DNA of 64,000 bases, taken from positions 31,764,555 through 31,828,554 of the forward strand of contig OY997649.1 of the NCBI GenBank assembly GCA_963921795.1, written 5' to 3'. This stretch comes from Nannobrachium achirus. Lineage: Eukaryota > Chordata > Actinopteri > Myctophiformes > Myctophidae. A program made the translations under genes and the position numbers. The notes under the pieces were generated by a model. That model ran no database searches, was not told where the DNA came from, and was given only the letters and a program-made list of their open reading frames with translations. Of the stretch, positions 19,641-32,241 are shown one piece after another (the first letter of the stretch is position 1; every line of letters begins with the position of its first letter).

Positions 19641-19879
19641 GCTGGATATTTCATATATCCCGGTTTTTCAGATATCCACATAGAAAAATATCTAGGTCCA
19701 CACGAGAAAGATATCTAGGTCTAAAATAATCTGAGTCCCCAGACCTCCACTGGGGGACAAGCACACACACAGTAAAGTCTTAAGAGATATCCGGGTACTG
19801 TGTTTACACGGATCCAGTGAATCACTTCACTTATCCGGTTTAAAAAATATCCAGCTTCACGTCCGAAATGTCCAGCTTC

Positions 19880-20241
19880 GTGTGGCCCCAGATGATTAAC
19901 TTATTGTGCAACATTGTTTTCTCACTCAGAAGTAAACAAACCAACATAAAGTTTAAGTGTAAACAGGGTACCTGCACATTTCTAAAGTGTCAATTTCAAA
20001 ATGACAAATTAAACACAAATTAAACATTGGCCAAATTGTCAAATATTAGAGGTAGAAATTGTGAAAATGTACTTGCTTGCGAGGCGGTGTGAGCATGTAT
20101 GGTAGATCTGCTATTTTCACAATAGAACCTTGTAACGAAATGTAATGCCTAAACTCTTATAGTGCTCGTCAGGTTGGAGGGTCCCCAGTTAAAATGTATA
20201 TCATTTTGGCGGTCACGGCCTGAAAAGGTTGAGAACCACTG
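19880..20241 (-). mobile_element. hAT-like element, partial (left)
   Basis: One end is GGTTGAGAACCACTG at 20227-20241. The interior matches the element at 8219-8662 in reverse, including AGTAAACAAACCAACAT, GCAGATCTACC-type core sequence at 20068-20122 and a GGGTCCCCAGTT block. Beyond about 19880 a different sequence with ATATCC/GGATAT repeats (19640-19880) interrupts it. Mirror near 43656-44017. Confidence 0.65.
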
Positions 20242-20351
20242 CTGTAAGAGATGAGTAGTGCAGATGAAGCCATCATTCAACACACAGCCTTGCTTGATAA
20301 ACAGTTGCACTTGACAAATTAAGAGGATTGGGTACCAGTCAGTCCTCTTAC

Positions 20352-20556
20352 CTGTGATGGGCTCACCCGGCTGAAATGTCTTGGCGTTGGTAAGGAGAGC
20401 ATAGGGTGAAGGTAAGGGCTGTGGCTGCACCCCATGGCGAGGTACCATATCCACGCAGGCAGAAGTGGGTGCACCGGTTGGATATCCACCTCCCAACGAG
20501 AGCACATGAAGCATAAAGACAGCAGACAAGAACACCTCCATCAGGTTGGATCCCAT
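20352..20556 (-). CDS. Reeler-domain protein, first exon (left)
   Basis: The start codon at 20554-20556 begins a signal peptide (MEVFLSAVFMLHVLSLGGG), followed by YPTGAPTSACVDMVPRHG and the FQPGEPIT stretch. This is the N-terminal third of a Reeler domain, as in ferric-chelate reductase 1 and related secreted or membrane proteins (GxPxGAPxxACxxMxPxHG). It ends at a GT donor (ATCACAG|GTAAGA). I found no following Reeler exon between here and 17 kb on this strand, so the rest is missing, remote or unrecognised. The mirror copy at 43341-43545 is the same. Confidence 0.75.
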
Positions 20557-21594
20557 TCATTCACTTCCCCTGAACACCACAAATGTGGAGAAAGGTCGAC
20601 GGACAGAAGCTGTGCAGAACTGAGCCAGATGCTCTTTTGAAATAATATTGTTGCTTAGTCACTCAACCAATAAAAATGGATTTTCTTCAGTTGTCATTAA
20701 TCCAATTTTATACTAAATGATCTGGGTAGTCAGGTGAATGCTGTCGTTTCTGGACAACAACAGTGCTATTCATTCGTTTAATGATAACACAAAGGCAGTC
20801 TTTCTTTTCCATCAGAAATTCACAATTCTTCTCAGACCTGTAAAACAATTACTGTATGTGTTGCTGGCCAAGTGAACACTTTTGGACAATACTTTCTTGG
20901 TGTTTCTGTTACATTTAATAATTGTCATAGAATAATGATCAACTAAGTTCATATCAGTTGAACTTTAAGTCCACACACTGCTCATGCAATCTTTTGTATC
21001 CTAAATAGGATACAGAATTGATTGCAGTTTTTGAATAAAAGTAAGAAAGGGTACTAAGGCAAAGAAAGACGATGATGATGATGATTTTATTCTATTATTT
21101 GAAACATTCTAAATTACCTTGGGGAAGGATATTAAAGTCGAAATAAATATACTCAGAGCAAGATCCTCAGACAAATGAAAAGCTCAGGACTATACCTAAA
21201 GCGCTATATTTGCACATTGGAAAATCTTGAAAGAATATGGGTTAATTATTATTATAAGATGACAAGCAGGCAGCTTTTACACACACCTTGTCCTGAGCTA
21301 GTCTGAGAATACTTTATTCTAAGGTTTGAATTCTCTCACTCAAAACAAAGGCCATGGTAATGGTTGAGTATTAATGCATGATCAAATGTATGGCATTTTT
21401 TTGTTGTCAGTCGAATCAGACAAACTCTTTGATTTTGCTTAATGCTTGATTAGAGGTTTGACAAAAATGTGTCCATTACCACCACCTAGTGGTAGGAGGG
21501 GTTGACTGAGGAGAGAAGCAACATTTAACCACATGGAACAATCTATACATGGAATCCAGCAAACACAGTCTATTCTGGGGGGAAAACATTCAGA

Positions 21595-21656
21595 TAAAAC
21601 AGCAGATCTACAAGCTCACAACAAATTGCGTTGTGAGCTTGAAGGTCTGCTATTTT
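21595..21656. repeat. Hairpin core repeat outside any visible element
   Basis: GCAGATCTACAAGCTCACAA, loop CAAATTG, GTTGTGAGCTTGAAGGTC and TGCTATTTTG. I see no hAT-type ends around it. Mirror at about 42239-42300. Confidence 0.8.
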
Positions 21657-22442
21657 GGGCAAAAGAAAATATATTTGCCTCAGTCTGCTGCAGCTACTGC
21701 TCCTGCTAAATTTGCATCAGCAGCATTCTAGCTCGTTTCTGCCTCCTGCTAAATTTGCACCAGGTCTACTGCTCCTGAAGCAAGCAACTACTGCTCCACA
21801 CTAGTGCTTTTTAGGTTATCATCTAGGGACTTAAAGATGAAAACACAACGAATATCAAGTGTTTAATGCTTTCCAATAATTAGACAGAGGGGGGATGTAA
21901 AATGCTGTATACCATCTATTCGTGGTATGTTATTCAGGGGAGACTGTAAGCTTGTAGATCAGCTATTTTCATGCAAATTGATTCTGTGTTTAATTTATAC
22001 AACACACTTTTGTGTGTTGTAACTGCTGTTCAAGCAAATCAATGTTACTTTATATGCACTGAAGCATATCTGGTTATGTTAACCTGGTGAAAAAATGCTA
22101 TGCCTAAACCTAAACATAACCCTAACCTCAGTAAAACTTTCGGACTTATGGGCAGTCCCCGTAGCATATTCCATACATCAAGTGCAGTTCAATGTGCTTC
22201 AACAGAGTAGGTTATAATAAAAAATAACAGCAAATAAAATAAAGCATGGGAGAAAAAGAATGCAAAAGAAAACAAGTAGCATCGGGAAATACAAACAAAT
22301 ACAATAAAAACAAATGAAGAAAACTAGAGTATAGTGCAAAGACCTATGTAAGTAAAAGCAATGGAGCAAGGAGCCCCCATCGGGAGGATGGAGAGACTTC
22401 GTACTACTCCTCCCGCCAAAACACTTGACGCTGACAGTCATA

Positions 22443-22515
22443 AATAATGACAATATCTAAAGTGTGCTCGCCTTATAGGCGAGCCCACAATAATGACAAT
22501 ATCTAAAGTGTGCTC
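22443..22515 (+). repeat. 46-bp-period direct repeat with internal palindrome
   Basis: AATAATGACAATATCTAAAG + TGTGCTC occurs at 22443-22469 and 22489-22515. Between them GCTCGCCT-TAT-AGGCGAGC forms an 8-bp stem. Both are kept in the right arm near 41360-41432. Confidence 0.8.
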
Positions 22516-23828
22516 AATTATTATCAGCATGCTAGATTTCATGTTCAACATTCAAACAAAAAAAAAAAACAACAACAAAAACTCAACAAACTCTAATAAA
22601 ACATGTTGCTATAATGATGAAATACTTACATGTGGTGAGCTATCTGCGACTGAAGTTGTTCAAACAAGTCTCGCCCTTTCCTAGTCTATTCTGTTCCACA
22701 TGGTGCAATCATTCAGAAAACCCATCGTCTCTGCCACGTTACTTAACAGCTCAGAAGCGTATCTGATTATGTTGGAAGGTAACAACAACCATGTAACGTC
22801 TATCAGAGCAGCTTGATTTGCACTTCTGTGCAGGCTGTTGTGTGCATGCTGTCATTCGAAGTTTACTTTCTTTTGACAATTTATTTTCTTCATGACACTT
22901 GAGACATGAAACATTTTTACCCCCTCCCCCTCACATGTGGTTAACCAAACTGAGCCTCCTCACTGAAGTGAAGCACACAGTGACAGAAGCTTTAGTTATC
23001 TCAGAGTCTGAACTCACGTCTTTCAACAGACACCGTCTCCACACAAATATGTACAGATCTTGGATTTGAGAAAACGTGTTGAAAATGTTAAAAGGCAGTA
23101 TGTGTTGGTTTAAGGTCTCAAATGTTATCTTGCAGGTGCAAAAGAAACATGTAGTCAAACTACATACCTCAAAATGAGAAATTAGAAGCAGGCCCAGATG
23201 AGAAACATCAACCCAGAGTCCAAAGTATCATATCATAACAGAGTCCAAAGTATCATATAAAACACAAAATGGTGTATTAAAAGGCAAGACACAAAATGTC
23301 AGATGTCTTTGAGTATATTTTTAATGCATGCAAGTGCATGACATTTGTCCAACACAAAAGACTTTCGCAGCAGGAACCAGAACTGGAAGTGGCACCGATT
23401 GGTCAACAACGTCTCTGACAACTACGTTCTAGGTAATTCAGTTTTACTGAAGTTTGCGTTATGCCTGCTGTTGAAATGGTTTCCTGACATCACAGTCATG
23501 TTAAGACGCTTCCCCAGGTATACAGGAAGTATAGCTCTGTGGACACAGGCTCTTTACAACTCTTTGCAGAAGAGTGTTGGCCTTGGGCCACTTTTGCCTT
23601 GTGAAAAGTATCAGCTTCACATTGGGAAAGAGGATGTAATTTGTAATTTAAGATAAGCACTTCGACAGGCCTAGTGAACACAGGCCTCTCCTATCTTTAC
23701 TGACTGCAAACCATTCAATCATTATAATGAAACTTTAGACAACTGCCAACATATCAGATAAACAAAGTGCAAAGAATATTGGGAACAAATACTAATATGG
23801 AGAGTGTCCCGTGCAATTGTCACAAGAC

Positions 23829-26481
23829 TTAAAGGGATGACTCAATTCTGGCATGTTCCTTCTTCACCAGCTCTTCTAGCTCCGCCTGGGGACAAGAGAG
23901 GGAGAAGGGATTGGGAACAAGAAGGGAGGAGAATATGACAGGAGAAAGGGAGCGTTAATATTCCTGCTCAAGTGCCATGTTGTATAACTAGTCAAATTCT
24001 ATAATCTGTAATTCGGCCTCATAACAATACTGCACAGGAAGCTGTGATCTGTTTTAGAATTTCCATTTCCAGGGGTGCCGATAGCTACCACATAGGCTCT
24101 GATGATGACAGCAAGACCCGGGTTCGATTCCCAAGCCAAACAGACTCTGCGACTCTTGCTGTGTGTCACTCCCCGACTCTCTACCTGTTTCCTGTCTCTC
24201 TGCACTGTGTACTATCAAGGTTATCCATATAATAATTGCTGTCCATAATATGACTCAAAATTGCACCATGTATACAAATCTTAACTTACCAACTCCCACA
24301 GGAAGACGACAGCAGCACTGGTTACATTTTTATGTATTCATTTGAATTATCCACAGTATCTCAAACAGTATATGGTTCCTTTCACTTCTAAACATCAACT
24401 CAGACTAATTATTTAAATCAGTTGCCAAAAAATACTTTAGGTTTAAAGCTCCTCCAATTGTTTAAACCTGCTTTCACCTTGAGATTACCTGTTCATGTTT
24501 TGACTAATTATCATTATAACAGATGAGATCTATGACGCTCTGTGTATTGTTGCTGTTGTTTTGTTTTCCTCCCTTGGTTGATGATGTTTTATTGTATAAA
24601 TGTATGTATCATATATTCTTTAATCTGTGGACCCCCTTGAAAACTAGATGGTTCATCTCAAGGGGTTCTCAATAAAGAAATTCAACACACAAAGGCAAAA
24701 AAAAGGAACAATTCTTTTCTGCATTTCTGCAAAGGAACAAGCTAGATATTGTTGTACTCTGATAGATTTTATATATAGTATTACTTATTTACATGACTGC
24801 AAAGGCTAAACGGAAGTGGAGGGAGGGGTGGGGCACGCTTTATTTTCTGCATCTTTTCAGTGCATTCGAAAACTGTCAGCCAACAAGACTCAATATACAG
24901 TACTGTACTACTGTACATATCAACCTCTCTACAACAAAGTTCCTGTCTGCCCCTGTAGGCCTGTACACCATCTCTTGTGTCTCTACTACACCATCCCTCC
25001 TGTGTCTCTATACCTTCCTTGCAAATTGAATTGTTCATTTTTTTATTTTGTATTTAACTGAAAATGATTGGACGGTATTCTGGGCTATTGTCTCAGCATA
25101 GTTTATGTTACCTTCCATCCCAGCAGGTCAGCCAGAGCCAAACAGCCATCATCACATGTACTGATGTGGGCTACGTCTCTGCAGAGAATAAAAACACAGA
25201 CAGAGATATCACTCATCCATCCTCGTCATCATACATCTCTTCATCACCACAAATCTTTGAACTGCTCTAAAGCAGTGGTTCTCAAACAGTGTGCCACGAG
25301 ACAAGTCCAGATGTGCCTTGGGATTTTGTGACAACCACACAAAAATATACAACTATGAATGAATTTTCTTTTCATTTATCATATCAGTACTTTGTACGCA
25401 ATCATGACCCAAAACACAGGCAAATACTAAATATATTTTAACCACCTGGCATCCATACTATTTTACAAACACACACAAAAAGGCAAAAATAGCAGATCTG
25501 CAAGCTCACAGTGGGCACAATGCAATATTCGTGGCAAGTAGCCTCTATTACAAGTGCTCTATGACTACAGGTGTGCCTTGTTCTAAAACCACTGCTATTT
25601 AGACAGACCAGCTTGTGTATATTATTATTTCACCTGTAAGCCTTGTCTGAGTCAAAGTCCATCTCTCCTCCGTCGACCTGAACAGGAAACACAGACAAAC
25701 AATGCAGGAAGTTACATCTGAGACAGGAGGAACAGAGGAACCATGGAGCAGGGGTCTTCAACAGGGGGTCCGGGACCCCTAGGGGGTCCTCAGAGTTACT
25801 ACAGGGGGGCCGCCAAATCTTTGTGTGATAGGATAATTATTTTAAATGAACAACTTGAACTCTCGCATCCCTATTCTGACTCTCGCATCCCTTTTTCAAC
25901 GGCGTTGAGAGCTTGTAGATCGGAGTAGGTTTGGTGTAGAAGTAAACGATTTAAGTGGTTAAATATCTGGGGAAAAAAACCCACATGAACATGAATTTGA
26001 CAGTGCTGTCAAACAAGTAAATAAAAATCTGTAACACAATTTTCTACAATATGTAGTGGGGGTCCCTGCTTTATCTCCCTCTCAGCTAAGGGGTCCTTGG
26101 CCTGAAAAACGTTGAAGACCCCTGCCATGGAGGAAAGCAGAGAACATCAAGACAAAGTAAGAAGGGTAAACTCACCTTCTCATTGTTAATGAGCAGCCTG
26201 GGACAGTTCTTAGAAACTCTGACGTGAGAAAGAGACACAAAAGAGAAGAGAGGGCAGGGAAAGAGAGAGTGACGGAACAAGAGACATGGAGATAGTTTTA
26301 GAAGGGGAAAGGGCAAAAAAGAGAGAGTGTTTCAACATTTCAAGGACGGACTAATAAGAGGGTTGAGGGAGACGACATGAGTGAAATCTAATGGGAGGTA
26401 CCTGCCAACAAGACCGGCAAATGGTCTCAACGTCAGGGACGTGCCCATGACGATAAGAAGGTCACAACAACAAGGAAAGTC

Positions 26482-26515
<34 letters not shown>

Positions 26516-28488
26516 TTAAGGTCACTGATCCTGATAATGAATGAAATTGATATGAGATCACAAACACCAATTTCTCACCATCTCCCTTGATGAGTAGAAC
26601 GGCTCTAGCACTTCTTCTCCAAAGAAGACAAAATCTGGATGGCACAGAAGAGAAACACTGTGGAATTGCATATTCATCTGGTAGCCAACCATATTAGTAA
26701 AGAAATGTGTGAATAACAGTTAACTGATCCTTCATATCTGGGATCAGTTCACTTTCAAGAAGCCTAATGTTAGGTACACCAATTGTAAGAAGCTGATTTA
26801 CAATGTGACGTTGTGACTGTGAGCTTGTCAATATTCAAATCCCCAATATCCCCCCTGTGACGGCCCCTGTGGCCTTATATGGGTGTGTTTGTGCCATTAC
26901 TCCCTAACCACTTGTGCTGCAGTGCAGGCTTGGAGGGCCAATGTTGGCACCCGTACCTAAGGTTGCCTACCCCTGGTTTAGAGTGATAAACATTAGCAAG
27001 GCTGGTGTGGCAATAATGGATTATATTGCATATCCTACCACATGCCATGGTTGTGTTGTATATTGTTTACCCGTCCACATTATGTTTTTATTTTATTTGT
27101 ACTTCATTGTCCATACAATTCAGTTCAGGTAATAACACTGCTTGTCTGCATTGTAGTTCTATTACCATTTTACGTCGTATGTTGACACTTTTTTGACACG
27201 CTTTTAAGTTAGGAACAGTAATTTCTAGTACCCATTATAAGATGCCACCATTTCTCTATTTGCTGCTGTCTCAGAGGTGGGCTGTGGACAGTTCAGAAAC
27301 CTTTCTCCACTGACTGTGGTCATTTCAAACAATATTTCAAACTTTTCTTTAGTTTTATTGATGCAAGGACGATAGCTTCCATTTCAGAGTGGAAGGTGTC
27401 TGTCCACAGCCCTGAGAATCTGAGCGAGTAGACAGAAATTGTGGCATCTTGTAATGACCACTAGTGAGGACCAATTACATGAATATACAGGTATATAGTT
27501 AAAATTGGCAAAGTGCTCCTTTAAAATTTCACAGAAGTAAAATGAAGCAAATTAGACAAGAATTGCCTGAAACTAACCTGGCCTGACCAGACTGTTACAC
27601 TTGTCACATCTGGGGATGTCACCAGCGAAGATCTTCTCTGCAGGACAGAGGAAGAGCGTTGACACCAAAACACACTCGACTGACTGATCAAAGCTCAATC
27701 ACAATCACACTCTGACTCATACAACAAGCAATGTACAGAAAAATACCTCGTAGCTTATCCACATAATGGGTGCAACAGTACAAAACCAATTGATTTAACT
27801 GTTTATAAAATACAATTGATAAAATAAGCTTTTTTTTTTTCAACTGTATGTCTGTTGACTACATGTTGTTTGTATGTACTGTATGTATATGTTATTGTAT
27901 TGTTTTGGACACAAGACAAATTTCCCGTCTGACACTAAAGTCTATCTAATTTTCAATAAACGCAATGGCCTATTCCCGAAGGAATATATATGAATGGGAG
28001 GTCAGCATAGAAGGGTAAAATACAGGTGAATCGTGAACGTTAACATTATGCACACTTAAATGAAGCATTCACAGCCTAAATCCAAACTAATTTGACTGAG
28101 CTGATTGTCACTACACCTCAGCTGTGCACCAAGTTAATCGATGCACACAGGATAAATTGGTTATCCCCAAAGGGAGAGCCTCTGTCATCTACATCCGCTC
28201 TGGCTTGTACCATCTTGCCACTCTCCAAAATAAACCTTCTTGAACCATCAACCTGTGTACCCGAGTGTCAGAGGAAACCCAGAAACCACCACCACCCCCC
28301 AACACACGCATACCCACAAACCTTTCATCCAGTCCAGGTTGTACTCCTTGCGGCAAGAGACGCCGACACAGTGGGAGGTTAAGAACGTGCCATGGGCCTC
28401 AATCAGGTCCTCTCCCTCCTCCAGCCCAGCCACACGCTCAAGAGTGTCAACATTCTGAAAAGTTTATGCATTTTTTAAACAATGCATA

Positions 28489-28562
<74 letters not shown>

Positions 28563-29874
28563 GGTTGTTAGTCTCACCTGGGAGTAACAACGTCTCAGGA
28601 GCCCCTTGTCCTTCAACAGCTTCATGAAATAATGACACACTGTCGGCTAAAGGAAACAGGTGTTTACTAACAGCCAGACACTGTTGGGTAATTCTTTCAT
28701 GTTTATAGTGACTATCTGCTAGTAGGAATAAGTGGCCTAATAGACGATGGTAACTGTGTTGTACCTTAAACTGTCCTGTGTACATGACCTTGGCCAGGTC
28801 GAAGAATTGCTCAGGGTGTTCCTGAATGACACAAGGAGGGGGAAGAAACAATACGCATGTGTGTTTATGCGACAACAGTGAAAAGCAGTACAATGAAGAG
28901 CAATGCTTTTCACATAACTATTGCTGCAACTCAGTATGTGTTCAACACACCTTGAAGTAGCTTATGTTGAAGATGGCTTTTGGGTAGGGTAGGTTGTATT
29001 TCTGCAGATTGGCATAGAGACCAGTTTTTGGCGAGCGGAAATCTGGCATCCCAGCCGCTGAGGAGGTGGTGATGGGGGGAAACAGTTTAAACAATATATA
29101 TGGAAATAAGGCATATAGTTTCTATATCTGTGGTGCTCAAACATTTTCATGTCAAGGAACCCCTAAAGTATGTTGTTCCAGGGACCCCAGAAGCAAAGAT
29201 ATGAGTTTAAAAAAAAGTAAAAGAATACATATTCAATTTGATTTGCACACATTTTCAAGATTTAAAAAAAAATGACAGATCTACAAGCTAATATGCCACG
29301 CTATGAGCTTATATAGGTGCTATTTTTCAATAGCCAAAATATAACATAATGGTTAAAGTGGTTAAAATCTAACGTGACACAGGTCAAAATGACTTAAAAA
29401 AACAACAACAATATTTTTTTACCAGGATAGCAACAGTGAATCAAACAATTAAAAAAAATGTATAATAATCGACCGAATAGGATCTATGCTAAGAAGATGA
29501 TCGATAGTTTCAGCCCTAGTTTTAAATATAATATGGAAATACAGCCCATTCAATGATTACTTTTTACATTTATAGCTAATGCCAATGTAGAACTACTCAC
29601 ATGTAGATATTCCTGCTCCGACCATGCAGATGATGTTTTTACCTAAATGGGGCAAAATAATAATAATAATACAATAACATGAATCGCATGAAAGAATGGT
29701 GTTTTTTTAAAGGGGAAGGTTGAGTGGGTTGTACATTGAGGTTGGAGACATGGAGAGACTCACATTTGCCACTCTGTATGTGCCGAGCGACCCCTTCCAG
29801 AGTGAGCTCATCCAGAACCTTCTCTGGTGAGCCCGTACCCAGGGTTCTGGAGAACAGGTTGCGCAGGAACTCCA
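23829..29874 (-). CDS. sirt2: NAD-dependent deacetylase SIRT2-like, left copy, 5' end not found
   Basis: Mirror of the right copy at 33993-40046, with exons at the same relative positions: the last exon is 23829-23885 and the first recognised exon is 29764-29874. The encoded segments I compared are the same as on the right, including [16 protein letters not shown] (NAD and acetyl-lysine site), TLERVAG, EAHGTF (catalytic His), the zinc cysteines CxxxxC...CDKC, MGTSL and the C-terminus [18 protein letters not shown]. Cytosolic tubulin/histone deacetylase by family knowledge. It points away from the palindrome centre. No N-terminal acidic exon was recognised between 29875 and the centre. Confidence 0.88.
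24075..24250 (+). mobile_element. tRNA-derived SINE in sirt2 intron (left)
   Basis: tRNA-like head with B-box GGGTTCGATTCCC at about 24119-24131, followed by the fish SINE body TGTGTCACTCCCCGACTCTC and TTCCTGTCTCTCTGCACTGT. Mirror at 39625-39800, so it predates the arms. Confidence 0.75.
24560..24690 (+). mobile_element. L2-like LINE 3' end (left)
   Basis: GTGGACCCCCTTGAAAACTAG ... CATCTCAAGGGGTTCTCAAT then AAAGAAATTC resembles the 3' terminus of L2-type fish LINEs (ATCTCAAGGGG, AATAAA). No coding part attached. Mirror at about 39185-39315. Confidence 0.6.
25273..25594 (+). mobile_element. hAT-like element in sirt2 intron (left)
   Basis: Starts CAGTGGTTCTCAAACAGTG and ends GTTCTAAAACCACTG. 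Contains a half core (GCAGATCTGCAAGCTCACAG). Flanking duplication imperfect. Mirror at 38281-38602. Confidence 0.75.
25749..26124 (+). mobile_element. hAT-like element in sirt2 intron (left)
   Basis: Ends CAGGGGTCTTCAACAG and GTTGAAGACCCCTG with the perfect 8-bp duplication CCATGGAG (25741-25748, 26125-26132). Mirror at 37751-38126 with the same duplication. Confidence 0.92.
27225..27480. mobile_element. Fold-back element in sirt2 intron (left)
   Basis: Imperfect inverted halves: AAGATGCCACCATTTCT ... GGGCTGTGGACAG against CTGTCCACAGCCC ... AGAAATTGTGGCATCTT. No open frame. Probably a MITE of unassigned family. Mirror at about 36395-36650. Confidence 0.7.
28490..28558 (+). repeat. (GT)n microsatellite in sirt2 intron (left)
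   Basis: About 34 GT units just downstream (in gene direction) of a sirt2 exon donor. The right tract 35309-35377 has the same length. Confidence 0.95.
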
Positions 29875-30499
29875 CTGAAAGAACCATGCCGAATCGAAAG
29901 AGATCAAGTAATCAATGAATGGCAAGGGGATCATTTAAAATGTTCATGCTGCAGCCACTGCACATCTGAACGCAATGATAAAATCATAATGTGAGATAGG
30001 TCGACTGCAGTGGTTCTCAAAATGATATATATTTGGCCCAACACCGGACCCCCATCTGAAAATGTTTTGTGGACGGAACTTCCAGAAGAGAAGATTTGTG
30101 TTAGGCTTAAGGCAGTGGTTCTCAAACTTTTTGCACCAAGTACCACCTCAGAAAATATTTGGCTCTCCAAGTACCACCAATAACTGATGTTAAACTGCTA
30201 CACGTACCCTATCCCAGAAATGCTACACCTACCCTAATCCCAACCCCAACCAGGAGGCATTTATATTAATTATACGCATTCCAATTAACATTTAATAATA
30301 ATACGATACGACTTATTTGATTTTGTAACTGTAGTTACAAAACGTGGAAAAGTGCTGTCAAATGTGTAAATTAATAATATTAATATTTGACTCATCAGAC
30401 TTTTATAAGGCTTCATCTCTCTCAGCTATAATATTAATAATGGTTATAATATTTGACTCATCAGCACATTATGCAACAGACTTTTATTATTTACCTTCT

Positions 30500-30665
30500 A
30501 AAAAGGGGTACCTGCTTCATCTCTCTCTCAGCTATAAGGGGTCCCTGCTTCATCTCTGTCACAGCTAAAAGGGGTCCCTGCTTCATTTCTCTCACAGCTA
30601 AAAGGGGTCCCTACTCCCTGCTTAATCTGTCTCTCAGCTAAGGGGTCCCTGCTTCATCTCTCTCT
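30500..30665 (+). repeat. Tandem repeat grown from a hAT element end (left)
   Basis: Four to five units of about 35 bases: AGCTAAAAGGGGTCCCTGCT + TCATCTCTCTC. The unit equals the subterminal sequence of the hAT-like elements at 15391 and 25749. It is followed by part of the hairpin core at 30713-30745. Mirror at 33202-33367. Confidence 0.85.
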
Positions 30666-30669
30666 CTCT

Positions 30670-31490
30670 AAATAAGCTGGTTCTAAACTCTTAGCGGTGC
30701 AGTGTTGCACACTGAAAACAGCCAATCTACAAGCTCACAAGGCGTCGCAGTCTCGTGGATAGCGGCGACTCGTTCATTGTAGGCCTATTGTAAGCTTGAG
30801 GAGTTTATTTATTGTGATGGGTAAATGACTACTCATTGAACTGTAGGCTACAATCTTGGAGTTGCCTTGCTTGCATGTGTTTCCTTATTTCCTCGTGACA
30901 ATGCGGAGGACGGCGCGACATACGCAGCTATGTTTTTAACTCCTCCATTCTAAACTCGAAATATATCCACACAATCAAGGTTGACTTATTTTTCAACACC
31001 AAATCTGAAGAAACAGCTGATTATTATGCACAGGCGTTGACTTCCACCTCTCAGTATGCTTCTTCTCATTTCTCCGTGCTGTGAGATCAGTCAGTGTGTT
31101 CCCGTGTTGAAGTCAGTCCTCACTGCGCGCGGTGCGCTGTGTAGCAAGCATGTTAGGTTTCCTGCCTCTGCAAGGGGATGTTTGTGATTGGTTGGCTTCG
31201 GCTGTCAATCTAAGGAAAGGTTTGTGGTTGGATGGCCTTAGATAGCCCGGGAAATTAGTACAACAATCGTTCAGTTTGTGATACAAGCACCAAATTTTGC
31301 AGGTCCAGAGTTCCCTCTGGACCTACTTGTCCCAAAAAGCACGTTAGCCACTCAATTTATTTAAAAAAGGGTTGGGGTCCCATTGACTTTCTATACAGTA
31401 AAATAATACAAAAGAAATAATCTGTTTTAAGTAGCATGTGAGGGGTCAAACTAGGGGTTTTTCATGATCCTGAATCCAATGCAAGCTTTT
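30670..31490. other. Region flanking the palindrome centre (left)
   Basis: CpG-richer than its surroundings near 30895-31140 (GCGGAGGACGGCGCGACATA, CTGCGCGCGGTGCGC), with ATTGG/CCAAT motifs at about 31187 and 31228. It could hold a sirt2 promoter or noncoding first exon, but I see no coding exon. Mirror at 32377-33197. Confidence 0.4.
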
Positions 31491-31491
31491 T

Positions 31492-31625
31492 TTTTGCACA
31501 AAAAACATTCCTTGGGCTTCCTTGGCCCCACGAAACTATGGTTTAGTGATGAGTCATCACTTTTCACAGTAGTGTGGGCCACTGTGGGGGCTATTTTTTG
31601 CCCAAGGAATGTTTTTTGTGCAAAA
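31492..31625. mobile_element. Fold-back element near the centre (left)
   Basis: Perfect 26-bp inverted arms at 31492-31517 (TTTTGCACAAAAAACATTCC...) and 31600-31625 around an 82-base middle. Mirrored at 32242-32267 and 32350-32375. Family unknown. Confidence 0.8.
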
Positions 31626-31918
31626 CAAATGCTTGCACATTCATGCTTGCACATTCACTCGAGTAGGCTTCCTACTCAAGTGAAGTTCCTGATGTTCTTT
31701 TATAGTTTACTTTACTTTTGTTGCATTTGTATTTTTTGATACAAATGTGTTCACTCCACTATATTTCTATGACAAATACTGTTCTTTTGATTTCTAGGAA
31801 GTAAAGAAGGTATGAATTAAAGTTAACACTTTCACTTACAGTAACAAACACATTAGTGCAGTGTTACTTTTTTCCCACAGGATGGCGATCTAACCATGAG
31901 CACCACTATCAGAGCAGT

Positions 31919-31942
31919 ATTTGAATTATGAGGTCAATGCAG
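31919..31942. other. Spacer at centre of the palindrome
   Basis: Twenty-four bases lie between the left arm, which ends in CTGATAG-complement sequence ...CAGAGCAGT, and the right arm, which starts ACTGCTCTG. The spacer is not self-complementary. The first difference between the arms is a T/C change about 45 bases out, followed by a 6-base indel (AGGCCT-type) near 31779/32083. Confidence 0.9.
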
Positions 31943-32241
31943 ACTGCTCTGATAGTGGTGCTCATGGTTAGATCGCCATCCTGTGGGAAAAAAGTGACAC
32001 TGCACTAATGTGTTTGTTACTGTAAGTGAAAGTGTTAACTTTAATTCATACCTTCTTTACTTCCTAGAAATCAAAAGAACAGTAGGCCTATTTGTCATAG
32101 AAATATAGTGGAGTGAACACATTTGTATCAAAAAATACAAATGCAACAAAAGTAAAGTAAACTATAAAAGAACATCAGGAACTTCACTTGAGTAGGAAGC
32201 CTACTCGAGTGAATGTGCAAGCATGAATGTGCAAGCATTTG

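Larger units (their letters stand above)
20557..23828. other. Intergenic region between Reeler exon and sirt2 3' end
   Basis: Contains a hairpin core at 21595-21656, a half core at about 21945-21972, a degenerate CCTAAACCTAA telomere-like patch near 22105-22130, and a 46-bp-period duplication at 22443-22515. No coding exon recognised. Mirrored at 40047-43340, where the right arm has about 20 extra bases near 41583. Confidence 0.55.

Noticed and set aside
19640-19880. GGATAT/ATATCC-rich segment as a regulatory cluster
   Set aside because: Appears to be part of an uncharacterised repeat inserted next to a hAT-like element; no further support.
24075-24150. tRNA gene
   Set aside because: A B-box is present, but the rest does not fold as a tRNA and is followed by a SINE body; called a SINE.
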